From an uncultured Hyphomonadaceae bacterium (GTDB lineage: Bacteria > Pseudomonadota > Alphaproteobacteria > Caulobacterales > Hyphomonadaceae): a stretch of 64,000 nt of DNA. A model generated the notes under the pieces. That model did not search any database, was not told the origin of the DNA, and saw only the letters and a list, made by a program, of their open reading frames with translations. This document shows, one piece after another, positions 34,824 to 43,031 of this stretch; position 1 is the first letter of the stretch, and each line of letters opens with the position of its first letter. The translations under genes were made by a program, and so were the position numbers. The stretch is taken from NCBI GenBank assembly GCA_913057945.1, contig CAJXOF010000008.1, forward strand, positions 1-64,000. Reading direction: 5' to 3'.

Positions 34824-35624
34824 TCAGACCGCCCAGCCGAAGTGCAGGGCGGCGATGCCTCCCGAATAATTCGTTACACTGACCCGCGAAAAGCCCGCTG
34901 TTTCCAGCTCTTTGCGGAAAATGTCCTGTGTCGGGAATTTTCGAATGGATTCGACCAGATACTGGTAACTTTCGGCATCCCCCGCCACGAGGCTGCCAAG
35001 ACGCGGAATAACGTTGAAACTGTACGTATCATAGGCCGCCTGCAGGGCAGGGACGGTCATGTGACTGAATTCCAGTATTGCGAGACGTCCCCCTGGCTTC
35101 AGAACGCGGCGAAACTCGCGTAGGCCGGCCTCGCGGTCGGCAAAATTGCGGATGCCGAAGGACACGGTCACGGCATCGAATGACCGGTCCGGATAGGGCA
35201 GATTCTGGCCGTCGGCGCAAACCCAGTCGAGCCGACCGGCAAATTTCTCATTATCTGCGCGGGCCTTCCCAGCCTCCAGCATGGCATCATTGATGTCGCA
35301 CACAATGGCGGTGGCGGGCCTATCGATGCCGCGCCGCTTGCCCGCCTTGTCGGCCATTGTCAGGAAGGCGCGGGCCAGTTCGCCAGTGCCGCCCGCCACG
35401 TCGAGATGGCGTTCTCCGGGCTGCGGGTTCACCTGATTCATCGCGTCATGCTTCCAGAGGCGATGGACGCCGGCCGACATCAAATCATTCATCAGATCAT
35501 AGCGGGATGCGACGGAGCGGAAGACACCCTTCACGCGGGCGACTTTCTCTGTCTCCGTGACTTCCTCGAAGCCGAACGAGACCGTGCGTTCCGTTTTGCT
35601 GTCTGCAGACATGCGTGCCACCAT
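34824..35624 (-). CDS. ubiE: Ubiquinone/menaquinone methyltransferase UbiE
   Basis: SAM-dependent C-methyltransferase of quinone synthesis, about 266 aa from this start. Motif I HLDVAGGTGELAR, signature ASRYDLMNDLMSAGVHRLWK near the N terminus, and later RVLKPGGRLAILEFS. GAGG 5 nt upstream supports ATG 35624; ATG 35612 (MSADSKTE) is an alternative and agrees with many relatives. Divergent from mutM with about 36 bp between starts. Confidence 0.95.
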   Translation of the reverse strand: MVARMSADSKTERTVSFGFEEVTETEKVARVKGVFRSVASRYDLMNDLMSAGVHRLWKHDAMNQVNPQPGERHLDVAGGTGELARAFLTMADKAGKRRGIDRPATAIVCDINDAMLEAGKARADNEKFAGRLDWVCADGQNLPYPDRSFDAVTVSFGIRNFADREAGLREFRRVLKPGGRLAILEFSHMTVPALQAAYDTYSFNVIPRLGSLVAGDAESYQYLVESIRKFPTQDIFRKELETAGFSRVSVTNYSGGIAALHFGWAV

Positions 35625-35660
35625 AGTTGCCTCAATCACCCTAGGCTATATGCCATAGCC

Positions 35661-36506
35661 ATGCCTGAATTACCCGAAGTCGAGACAGTTCGCCGCGGCC
35701 TTGCGCCTGTCATGGAGGGACAGCGGATTGAGCGCGCGGTCCAGAATCGCGCCAATCTCAGATTTCCCTTTCCGGAGCGGTTCGCCGAACGCCTTACCGG
35801 CGCGCAGATCATGCATCTTGGACGCAAGGCGAAATTCCTGACGCTCGTCCTGTCGACGGATGAGGTTCTGGTGATGCATCTCGGCATGACCGGACGGTTT
35901 ACGGTGGCGGGCGACAAGCTCGGCGAGTTCCATCATGAGACGGGGACTGACCCGCGCCATGACCATGTTGTCTTCGATCTGAGCAATAGTGCACGCGTGA
36001 CCTACAATGATCCACGGCGCTTTGGCTTCATGGAGCTGTGGCCAGCCGCGCAGTTTCAGGCCTATCCAAGGTTAATGGCGATGGGACCGGAACCGCTCTC
36101 CAATGGCTTTTCGGAAGCCTATCTCAACGAGACGCTGAAGGGCCGGAAAACGCCGATCAAGTCGGCCTTGCTCGACCAGTCTGTGATTGCAGGGCTCGGC
36201 AACATCTATGTCTGCGAAGCTCTGTGGCGCGCGGGCGTTTCGCCTCGGCGGAGTGCAGCAACCATTCCCGGCCAGCGCGCAGCGCGGCTGGTGCCTGCCA
36301 TCAATGACGTCATCGCCGAAGCGATTGCGGCCGGGGGGTCATCCATTTCGGATTTTGCCAGCGCCAGTGGGGAACTCGGCTATTTCCAGCACAGCTTCGC
36401 TGTCTATGACCGGGAAGGGGATGCCTGCCGGAATTGCGGGAAGCCTGTCCAGCGTATCGTCCAGTCCGGTCGATCCAGCTTCTTCTGCAGCGCGTGTCAG
36501 CGCTAG
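35661..36506 (+). CDS. mutM: Formamidopyrimidine-DNA glycosylase (Fpg)
   Basis: 281-aa base-excision repair enzyme for 8-oxoguanine. N-terminal MPELPEVETVRR with the catalytic Pro2 and Glu3, H2TH region SALLDQSVIAGLGNIYVCEAL (first part quoted), and a C-terminal zinc finger CRNCG...CSACQR. Complete. Shares a short divergent promoter region with ubiE; last 4 bp overlap the convergent XRE gene. Confidence 0.97.
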   Translation: MPELPEVETVRRGLAPVMEGQRIERAVQNRANLRFPFPERFAERLTGAQIMHLGRKAKFLTLVLSTDEVLVMHLGMTGRFTVAGDKLGEFHHETGTDPRHDHVVFDLSNSARVTYNDPRRFGFMELWPAAQFQAYPRLMAMGPEPLSNGFSEAYLNETLKGRKTPIKSALLDQSVIAGLGNIYVCEALWRAGVSPRRSAATIPGQRAARLVPAINDVIAEAIAAGGSSISDFASASGELGYFQHSFAVYDREGDACRNCGKPVQRIVQSGRSSFFCSACQR

Positions 36507-36898
36507 GGAGGCGGGGATCCGAGCGCCGTGAGCACATGGATGGCGACTTTCAGGTCTTCAATGCTCGCCAGGGAGTCCACCAGCTTGTTGGCATCCCGCT
36601 TGAGCACCCGCAACTTCGCATGGTCCGCATCCGGTATGACGGGCGGGACCGGAAACGGTTCATAGAAATATCCAATCGGTTTGCCGAGCGCGACGGCAAC
36701 CTCTCTCAGACGCCCAGCTGACAGGCGGCTGCGTCCGGATTCATATTTTTGTACCTGCTGGAAGGTGAGGCTGAGGCTCTCGGCGAGGCCCTCCTGCGTC
36801 ATTCCCAATTCCCGTCGCGCCTGCCGGACCCGCCGACCGATAAATCGGTCGGCATCGGAGGGTTTCCTCGCATCATGGGGAGATGGGGTGTGTGGCAT
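36503..36898 (-). CDS. XRE-family transcriptional regulator
   Basis: 131-aa protein. HTH_3 domain at about residues 19-75 (LGMTQEGLAESLSLTFQQVQ, then YESGRSRLSAGRLREVAVAL). The C-terminal 50 residues (KLRVLKRDANKLVDSLASIE) are likely for dimerisation. This layout is like the small alphaproteobacterial regulators of the MucR-independent XRE type; target unknown. AGGGA precedes the ATG. Direct repeats and palindromes lie upstream and may be its operator. Confidence 0.88.
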   Translation of the reverse strand: MPHTPSPHDARKPSDADRFIGRRVRQARRELGMTQEGLAESLSLTFQQVQKYESGRSRLSAGRLREVAVALGKPIGYFYEPFPVPPVIPDADHAKLRVLKRDANKLVDSLASIEDLKVAIHVLTALGSPPP

Positions 36899-36936
36899 CC
36901 TCGGTCCCTGAGGCGGGATACCTGGCCCAAGACACC

Positions 36937-37021
36937 GTGCACCCGATCAAATTCGGGAGGACCATATTCAATCCAGAATGGATTGCAACTGGGTGCACCC
37001 TATAAAATTCAACTGGGAATT
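36937..37021. promoter_or_regulatory. Repeat-rich control region upstream of the XRE gene
   Basis: Two 18-nt direct copies differ at two bases: GTGCACCCGATCAAATTC (36937-36954) and GTGCACCCTATAAAATTC (36993-37010), 56 bp apart. The second is centred on the perfect palindrome GGGTGCACCC (36991-37000). Between them is CAATCC/GGATTG (36969-36985), and after them AATTC/GAATT (37006-37021). Placement 40-120 bp before the XRE start suggests operators. Confidence 0.55.
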
Positions 37022-37042
37022 GTGCTTTAGAAAGCCCCGAAC

Positions 37043-37414
37043 CTATTTCGGGTCGAGGCGGATGACGTCATCTTCTGTCGCTTGCGCCGCTGTCGGCTCT
37101 GCCGTGTCATCTGGCAGAGAAAGACCCAGAGACGGGCTGTCTTCGAAGCGGCCGCCCCCAAATCCTGCTGATCCGATCAGGAGGTCATCATCCGAACCGG
37201 ATTGGCCGATCCGAAGATTGAGCGATCCGGTGTCGGCATCCTGCGCTGCGGAAGACGTCGGCAGGTTCAGGTTCAGCGACCCGGTATACTCGTCCTCGAC
37301 CTGTGCGGTCTCGGTTGCGACGGTGGCGGAGGTGTCTGCGGGGCCGGTGCTTTCGGAGCAAGCCGTTCCGACCAGGCAAAGTGACACGATGGCGAATGAC
37401 GTTGTCAGTTTCAT
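37043..37414 (-). CDS. Lipoprotein with repeated TGSLNL motif
   Basis: 123-aa secreted lipoprotein. Signal MKLTTSFAIVSLCLVGTAC ends at a lipidatable Cys19. The mature part is Ser/Asp/Gly-rich and contains TGSLNLNLP and TGSLNLRIG about 20 residues apart, then GLSLPDD; these look like short beta-strand repeats. ATG 37414 is chosen because GGGGAC lies 6-8 nt upstream; ATG 37420 is in frame. It follows gshB by 28 bp and may be co-transcribed. Family unknown. Confidence 0.7.
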   Translation of the reverse strand: MKLTTSFAIVSLCLVGTACSESTGPADTSATVATETAQVEDEYTGSLNLNLPTSSAAQDADTGSLNLRIGQSGSDDDLLIGSAGFGGGRFEDSPSLGLSLPDDTAEPTAAQATEDDVIRLDPK

Positions 37415-37442
37415 GATCATGTCCCCATTCTTGCCGTGAGCC

Positions 37443-38393
37443 TCAGCGGCTCGCAAGCTTGTCTTGCACAACGTTCCAGAAATCGGCTGCGATATCAATG
37501 CCGCTGAGTTTCTTGATGGCCTGGACCCCGGTGGGGGAGGTGACGTTCACTTCCGTCAGGCGGCCCCCAATCACGTCAATTCCTGTCAAAACCAGTCCCC
37601 GGCGTTTCAATTCCGGTCCAATCGCGTCGCAAATCCGTTTGTCGGCGTCGCTCAGATCTGTTGCCTCGGCAGTGCCGCCGACGACGAGGTTCGAGCGGAC
37701 CTGGCCTGCCTTGGGGCGACGGTTGAGTGCGCCAACGGCTTTGCCATCAATCAGGATGATTCTTTTGTCGCCTTCGCTGACGGCGGGCAGGAAGGCCTGC
37801 ACCATGACGGGTTCGCGGGAGCGGTTGAAGAAGAGCTCGGTCAGAGAATCGAAATTGGAATCGTTTTCCTTCAGGCGGAACACGCCTGCGCCGCCATGCC
37901 CGTAGAGTGGCTTGATGATGATGTCCCTGTGCTCGGCGCGGAAGGCCTCAATGGCCGACAAATCCCGGGAGACGAGCGTCGGCGGCATCAACTCCGGGAA
38001 CATGAGTGGAAATATCTTTTCCGGGCTGGAGCGCACCCCGGCCGGGTCGTTTACCACCAGCGTTTCGTCAGACACTTGTTCGAGTAGGTGGCATGCAGTG
38101 ATGTAGCTCATGTCGAAGGGTGGGTCTTGGCGCATCAGGATGACATCGACATCCTTTGCGAGATCAAGGCGGACGGGCGCGTCGAACAGACCGGGCGTGC
38201 CCTTCACGCGCTGGACGCGGGCGGGCCGGACCTCGGCGGTCACGCGGCCCTGCTCGATGCTCATATGCTCGGGGCCGTAGACGAACAGCTCCATGCCGCG
38301 CGCCTGCGCGACTTCAGCGAGGGCAAAAGTGGTGTCTCCGTCAATATTGACGGATTCGAGCGGATCCATCTGGATCGCAACGCGAAGGCTCAT
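37443..38393 (-). CDS. gshB: Glutathione synthetase
   Basis: 316-aa ATP-grasp ligase joining gamma-glutamylcysteine and glycine. Opens with VAIQMDPLESVNIDGDTTFAL typical of GshB (first 20 residues quoted less the last), MRQDPPFDMSYITA, ATP-grasp core IIKPLYGHGGAGVFR, and EVNVTSPTGVQAI at the end. Length matches the bacterial enzyme. It sits with BON and lipoprotein genes on the minus strand. Confidence 0.96.
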   Translation of the reverse strand: MSLRVAIQMDPLESVNIDGDTTFALAEVAQARGMELFVYGPEHMSIEQGRVTAEVRPARVQRVKGTPGLFDAPVRLDLAKDVDVILMRQDPPFDMSYITACHLLEQVSDETLVVNDPAGVRSSPEKIFPLMFPELMPPTLVSRDLSAIEAFRAEHRDIIIKPLYGHGGAGVFRLKENDSNFDSLTELFFNRSREPVMVQAFLPAVSEGDKRIILIDGKAVGALNRRPKAGQVRSNLVVGGTAEATDLSDADKRICDAIGPELKRRGLVLTGIDVIGGRLTEVNVTSPTGVQAIKKLSGIDIAADFWNVVQDKLASR

Positions 38394-38439
38394 CGGGCGG
38401 CTCCCTTAAACGGGCCGCCGCCCATGCGACCTGACCCTG

Positions 38440-39126
38440 CTAGTAACTGGCGCCGATCAGTTCCCCGTCGGCCTCGTAGTCATATGAGGCATCGGGTGCG
38501 GTTTGATAAGGGGCAGCGCCCTGCGGCGTGGGGGCAGCCTGCTGGGTTGTGCGGCCATCGCGGATGCGGACATAGGAAACCACCTGTTTGACGCCGCCGA
38601 CAACGCTGGCTTCCTCGGCCGCGCGCTTCAGCTCCTCGGCGGAGCGGGCGATGCCCATCAGATAGACCACGCCATCATAGGTCTCGATGTTGAAATTCAG
38701 GCTTTTCACGGTGCTCGACCCGACCAGCCGGGCGCGGACACGGCCGGTGATCACTTCGTCGGACACATTGGACAGGAACCCGCCCGGCGGCTGGATGCGG
38801 ATTTCATTGGCAACATCGTGGGTGAGGGGAGAGGTCCAGGCAATGCCCTCGGCCTTTACCCGGTCTTCGGGGGCGTTCACGCGACCGGACAACAGGACCA
38901 GACCGCCCGTGACCTCGACATCGACCTCGCCGAACCGGTTGGCGCTTTCCGACAACAGTTTGCTCTTGATCTGGTTCGAGGCGGTCGCGTCATCGACGGC
39001 CTCCCCGAGGGATTTCTCCTGGGCCGCGGCGACGCCTACCGCCCCTGCGGTGCCAAGCGCGGCGACGGCGCAGCCTCCTAGCGGCAAGGCAAACAGAAGG
39101 GCGGCAACAGCAATATGTGTGCGCAT
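38440..39126 (-). CDS. BON-domain lipoprotein (OsmY/DolP-like)
   Basis: 228-aa lipoprotein. Lipobox ALPLGGC (Cys19), Ala-rich linker, then two BON domains: about 50-115 (SNQIKSKLLSES ... VDVEVTGGLVLLSGRV) and 125-195 (VRARLVGSSTV ... YDGVVYLMGIA). Double-BON lipoproteins of the DolP type bind anionic phospholipid and support outer-membrane integrity. The C-terminal 35 residues are Pro/Ala/Tyr-rich. Probably in one operon with gshB, 46 bp away. Confidence 0.9.
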   Translation of the reverse strand: MRTHIAVAALLFALPLGGCAVAALGTAGAVGVAAAQEKSLGEAVDDATASNQIKSKLLSESANRFGEVDVEVTGGLVLLSGRVNAPEDRVKAEGIAWTSPLTHDVANEIRIQPPGGFLSNVSDEVITGRVRARLVGSSTVKSLNFNIETYDGVVYLMGIARSAEELKRAAEEASVVGGVKQVVSYVRIRDGRTTQQAAPTPQGAAPYQTAPDASYDYEADGELIGASY

Positions 39127-39387
39127 GAAACTCTACTCCATCAGCGATAATAATGACGCTGGAATCTGACATCAGGATGCGGCGAAAATCTGGCAAGCTG
39201 CACAATAGGTGTGTTTTGGTGCGGATTCAGACTCGATAAGGTGCGTGTCGCCCGTTAATGGCTGGTTGTTCGGCCCTTCAGATGCTATTATCTTGAGTGG
39301 ACGTAACCAGAAGGAACCGGACCCCTGACCCCTAGCGCCCCGCGGCTTCAGCCCGCCCAGCAGGCCACGCTCGACGATATCCGTAAT

Positions 39388-39720
39388 GTGGCCGAATCCC
39401 TCGCCCAGGCCCTTGAGGATGACAAGGCAGAAGATATTCTCTTCATCGACCTTGATGGAAAATCTTCGCTCGCAGATTTCATGATCATCGCTTCCGGTCG
39501 TTCAGGCCGGCACGTAGCGGCTCTGGCAGACCATCTCGCACAGGACGTCAAGAAGCTGACCGGCCGCCCGGCCAGTGTCGAAGGCATGCCCAATGCAGAC
39601 TGGGTACTGATCGATACCGGTGACGTCATTGTCCATCTGTTCCGCCCGGAAGTCCGGGAATTCTACAATCTCGAAAAGATCTGGGCATCCGACAATGCCC
39701 ACCGCGCACCGGCCAATTAG
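39388..39720 (+). CDS. rsfS: Ribosomal silencing factor RsfS
   Basis: RsfS/Iojap protein that binds L14 and blocks subunit joining in stationary phase. Motifs: KAEDILFIDLDGKSSLADFM, IIASGRSGRHVAALAD and ADWVLIDTGDVIVHLF. GTG 39388 is the first usual start in frame, but the family N-terminal helix continues upstream (LDDIRN), and a CTG at 39325 has AGAAGGA 9 nt before it; the real start may be that CTG, giving 131 aa. Followed by rlmH after 9 bp. Confidence 0.93.
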   Translation: MAESLAQALEDDKAEDILFIDLDGKSSLADFMIIASGRSGRHVAALADHLAQDVKKLTGRPASVEGMPNADWVLIDTGDVIVHLFRPEVREFYNLEKIWASDNAHRAPAN

Positions 39721-39729
39721 GGCCCTGCC

Positions 39730-40194
39730 ATGCGGATCATTTTCCTGGTCGTCGGACGGTTGAAGGCCGGGCCGGAACGAGCGCTCGTCGATGAGTACAT
39801 GAAGCGGGCGGGTCCCATTGCGCGGTCGCTCGGCTTTCGCGGGATCGAGGAAATTGAAGTGGCCAGTGGCGGCGGGCTCGACGCAGAGGCCGATCGCATC
39901 CTCGCCAAGCTGCCTTCCGGCGCCAAATGTATCCGACTCGATGAATTTGGACGCGCACACCGTTCACGCGACTTCGCTGGCAATCTCGCCAAATGGCGCG
40001 ATCAGGGTGTCCCGGATCTGGTTTTCCTGATTGGCGGAGCCGAAGGCTATGGCGCGGCGGTCAAGGCGGCGGTGCCGGAGACGCTGGCCTTTGGGCCACA
40101 GACCTGGCCGCATAGATTTGTCAGGGTGATGCTGTCAGAACAGGTCTATCGCGCTGTGTCGATCCTCGCCGGGACGCCGTATCACAAGGATTAG
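39730..40194 (+). CDS. rlmH: 23S rRNA (pseudouridine(1915)-N(3))-methyltransferase
   Basis: 154-aa SPOUT methyltransferase acting on 23S rRNA helix 69. SAM-knot motifs FLIGGAEGYG and the C-terminal FVRVMLSEQVYRAVSILAGTPYHKD (the first 20 being the diagnostic block). Length normal. Pairs with rsfS as in many genomes. Confidence 0.95.
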   Translation: MRIIFLVVGRLKAGPERALVDEYMKRAGPIARSLGFRGIEEIEVASGGGLDAEADRILAKLPSGAKCIRLDEFGRAHRSRDFAGNLAKWRDQGVPDLVFLIGGAEGYGAAVKAAVPETLAFGPQTWPHRFVRVMLSEQVYRAVSILAGTPYHKD

Positions 40195-40197
40195 CGC

Positions 40198-40311
40198 TCA
40201 GCCCGCATAGAGCGAAGGCTGTGGCATCAGGATCATGGCCACGGCCACTGCGGCGATCACACCCATCACAGCGACGGACAAAAGCCTCGTAATGGAAACG
40301 GAGTTGCTCAC
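40198..40311 (-). CDS. Small hydrophobic peptide (37 aa)
   Basis: 37-aa single-helix protein with GTG start: MSNSVSITRL then a helix LLSVAVMGVIAAVAVAMIL and a short tail PQPSLYAG. AAAGGA 7 nt before the GTG supports translation. It is convergent with rlmH, 3 bp after its stop. No known family; too short for function to be inferred. Probably inner-membrane. Confidence 0.5.
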   Translation of the reverse strand: MSNSVSITRLLSVAVMGVIAAVAVAMILMPQPSLYAG

Positions 40312-40504
40312 GGGGTGATCCTTTCTGACAATCTGGGCTCCAGATGGTGCCTCGATACGTTGATGAACACTCTCCTAACCGAATAGGTTCCATGCGCGGC
40401 GTGCATGAGGCGATTTGAAGGCGCTCCCTTACACTTTGTTGATCCTTGCAAATTCCCGGCCTACAGCTTTACCCGACAGCGTCAGCGCGGGGGAGGCGGA
40501 GTTC

Positions 40505-41800
40505 ATGTCGGGATTACGGGATTTCCTGAAAGTCTATTGGCCGCTGGTCGTGATTGCATTTGCAGGCGTCCTGCTGGCCCTCGTCCTGATGGATCCCGCG
40601 CCGCCGAAGACGATCCGCTTTGCTGCCGGCAGCCCAGGCGGTGCGTATCACGCCTTTGCAGAACGCTATCAGCGCCTCCTCGCAGAAGAGGGGGTGGAGG
40701 TGGTTCTGGTCGAAACGCAGGGCTCGATCGACAATCTGCGCCTGTTGGGCGATTCCGAAGCGGATGTCGGCCTTGTGCAGGGTGGGCTGTCGAATGTCCG
40801 CGACGAAGACGTGCTCCGCTCGATTGGCGGCCTGTTCCCGGAACCGTTCTGGGTATTTGTCCGGACTGACTTGCCTGCTGAAACGCTCGGGGATTTGCGG
40901 ACAGTTCGGATGGCCGTTGGCGGGGACGGATCCGGCACGCGCATGCTCGCAATAGAACTCGAGAGCGATTATGGCGGCGAATGGAATACCACGTCCCGGC
41001 TGCCGCTGTCCGGCAATGCGGCGGCAGACGCCCTGTTGGCAGGCGAGGTCGATGCGGCGGCGTTCTCCGCCTCCATAGAGGCCTCTTATGTGGACCGGCT
41101 GCTGAACAGTTCCGAGGTGCGCCTGCTGCGGTTTGACCGCGCTCCGGCGCTGGCGCGGCGGCATGAGGCCTTGTCCGACATTATCCTGCTCAGGGGCGTG
41201 GTCGATATTGGCCGGGATGTGCCCGCAGCCGACATTCCGCTCGTTGCCCCGGTCGCGCAACTGGTGGTGCGCAAGGATCTGCATCCGGCCATTGAGGCGC
41301 TTCTCATCGATGCCGCAACAGCGATCCATTCGCAGGGCACGCTGCTGGCGGCGGCCGGGCAATATCCGGACCCGGACCTGATTGACCTGCCGATTTCCGA
41401 TCAGGCCCGGCGGTATTATCAGAATGGCCCCTCCTTCCTGCGCCGTTATTTCTCGTTCGATGTGGCAAACTTCCTGGAGCGGGCCTGGGTGCTGGCCATT
41501 CCGCTCCTGACCTTGCTGTTCCCGCTGGTCCGGGTCGCGCCGCCCATCTATCGCTGGCGCGTGCGCCGGAAGATCTATGTCTGGTATGAAGATCTGCGCA
41601 CACTTGAAGAGCGCGGACGATCGACAGATGACACGGCCGAACGCGACAAGGTGCTCGAGGAACTTGAAACCTTGCAGGCCGAGATCGGCGCGGTCGAAGT
41701 GCCGCTATCCTATACGGACGATCTCTACCGACTGCGCAGCCATGTCGAATTCGTCAAACAACTCGTCTGCAACCGCAACCCCGTGAAGGTTGCTGGCTGA
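40505..41800 (+). CDS. Membrane-anchored TAXI-family solute-binding protein
   Basis: 431-aa protein. N-terminal membrane helix (about 13-33) keeps the binding domain in the periplasm. Residues about 45-320 are the TAXI/NMT1 fold: IRFAAGSPGGAYHAFAERYQ and VGLVQGGLSNV are typical. A second helix at about 325-350 (RAWVLAIPLLTLLFPLV) is followed by a coiled-coil-like cytoplasmic tail (EERGRSTDDTAERDKVLEEL). No TRAP permease is nearby. The tail resembles that of TAXI proteins working without a transporter; role unknown. GGGAGG precedes the ATG. Confidence 0.82.
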   Translation: MSGLRDFLKVYWPLVVIAFAGVLLALVLMDPAPPKTIRFAAGSPGGAYHAFAERYQRLLAEEGVEVVLVETQGSIDNLRLLGDSEADVGLVQGGLSNVRDEDVLRSIGGLFPEPFWVFVRTDLPAETLGDLRTVRMAVGGDGSGTRMLAIELESDYGGEWNTTSRLPLSGNAAADALLAGEVDAAAFSASIEASYVDRLLNSSEVRLLRFDRAPALARRHEALSDIILLRGVVDIGRDVPAADIPLVAPVAQLVVRKDLHPAIEALLIDAATAIHSQGTLLAAAGQYPDPDLIDLPISDQARRYYQNGPSFLRRYFSFDVANFLERAWVLAIPLLTLLFPLVRVAPPIYRWRVRRKIYVWYEDLRTLEERGRSTDDTAERDKVLEELETLQAEIGAVEVPLSYTDDLYRLRSHVEFVKQLVCNRNPVKVAG

Positions 41801-41801
41801 T

Positions 41802-43031
41802 ATGATCTCATCCCGAAAGATTGCGATTGCCGGCGCCGGCATTGGCGGCCTGGCGGCGGCGGCCCTGCTGGCGCGGCAGGGGCATGAAGTTTCAGTCTAT
41901 GACCAGTTTGACACGCCAAAGCCCATCGGATGCGGCCTGATCCTGCAGGAAACCGGTCTGGCGATCCTGGCGGAACTTGGCTTGCGGGAACGGGCGGAGC
42001 AGCTTGGCGCGCCCCTTTACCGGCTGTACGGACAGGCTGTCGGCTCTGGCCGGACCGTTCTGGATGTTCGGTATGATGCAATCCGGCCCGGCCTGTGCGG
42101 CGTGGCGATCCAGCGACCAGTCCTGTTTGACCTTGTCTATCGCGCAGCCATGGAGGCCGGGGCCAGGATCGTCCCGTCCACGCGTATCCTGTCTGCGCAG
42201 GCCGTCAGCGGCTATTTGACCACAGGAGAGGGCAAGACACTCGGACCTTTCGACCTTGTGGTTGATGCGCTGGGGGTGCGTTCGCCGCTTTCCTCGCGTT
42301 CGCGCAGCCCGCTGGCCTATGGGGCGCTCTGGGCAACGCTGCCGTGGAAGGAGGATCTGGGGTTCGAGAAGACTGCGCTGGCGCAGCGCTACCGGCAGGC
42401 GCGCCAGATGGCGGGGGTGATGCCGTCCGGACGCGGGAGCGATGCTGCCCCAGAAACGCTCACCTATTTCTGGTCTATCCGCGCCGATGCGCATGCCGCA
42501 TGGAAACAGGCGCCGCTATCGGACTGGAAACGGGAAGCGACCACGCTCTGGCCCGAGACGGCACCTTTGCTGGAACAGCTGGACCGCCATGACCAGCTGA
42601 CCTTTGCTCAATATGATCACCGCACACATGGCCCGGTCGTGAACCAGCGGCTCGTCCATCTCGGCGACAGCTGGCACGCCGCCAGCCCGCAATTGGGGCA
42701 GGGCGCGAACATGGCGCTTCTGGATGCCTTCGCGCTCGCGCGGGCTATGACCGTCCACGATGATCTGGACCGCCAATTGCGCCACTATGCTTCCATGCGA
42801 TCCGGACACGTCAGATTGTTCCAAGCGATGAGCTGGCTGTTCACCCCGGTCTACCAGTCCGACTCGACGATGCTCGCCTGGTTGCGGGACTGGCTCGCCG
42901 CCCCGATCAGCAAAGTTCCGCCCGGGCCGAAATTGTTGGCGGCGATGGTATCCGGCGGGATGGGCAGCCCCCTGAAGAAATTGGGTCTGAAGCCCGGAGA
43001 TCAGTCCCCGCCGAGGGATTTGAGCCGGTAG
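41802..43031 (+). CDS. FAD-dependent monooxygenase (PHBH family)
   Basis: 409-aa flavoprotein monooxygenase of the para-hydroxybenzoate hydroxylase group. FAD Rossmann motif IAGAGIGGLAAAALLARQG (about 8-26), middle DG-type motif DLVVDALGVRSPL, and the GD motif LVHLGDSWHAASPQLGQGAN. Uses NAD(P)H and O2 on an aromatic or related substrate that cannot be named. ATG 41802 lies 1 bp past the TAXI stop; a TTG at 41790 is in frame. Ends inside mutS (31-bp convergent overlap). Confidence 0.88.
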   Translation: MISSRKIAIAGAGIGGLAAAALLARQGHEVSVYDQFDTPKPIGCGLILQETGLAILAELGLRERAEQLGAPLYRLYGQAVGSGRTVLDVRYDAIRPGLCGVAIQRPVLFDLVYRAAMEAGARIVPSTRILSAQAVSGYLTTGEGKTLGPFDLVVDALGVRSPLSSRSRSPLAYGALWATLPWKEDLGFEKTALAQRYRQARQMAGVMPSGRGSDAAPETLTYFWSIRADAHAAWKQAPLSDWKREATTLWPETAPLLEQLDRHDQLTFAQYDHRTHGPVVNQRLVHLGDSWHAASPQLGQGANMALLDAFALARAMTVHDDLDRQLRHYASMRSGHVRLFQAMSWLFTPVYQSDSTMLAWLRDWLAAPISKVPPGPKLLAAMVSGGMGSPLKKLGLKPGDQSPPRDLSR

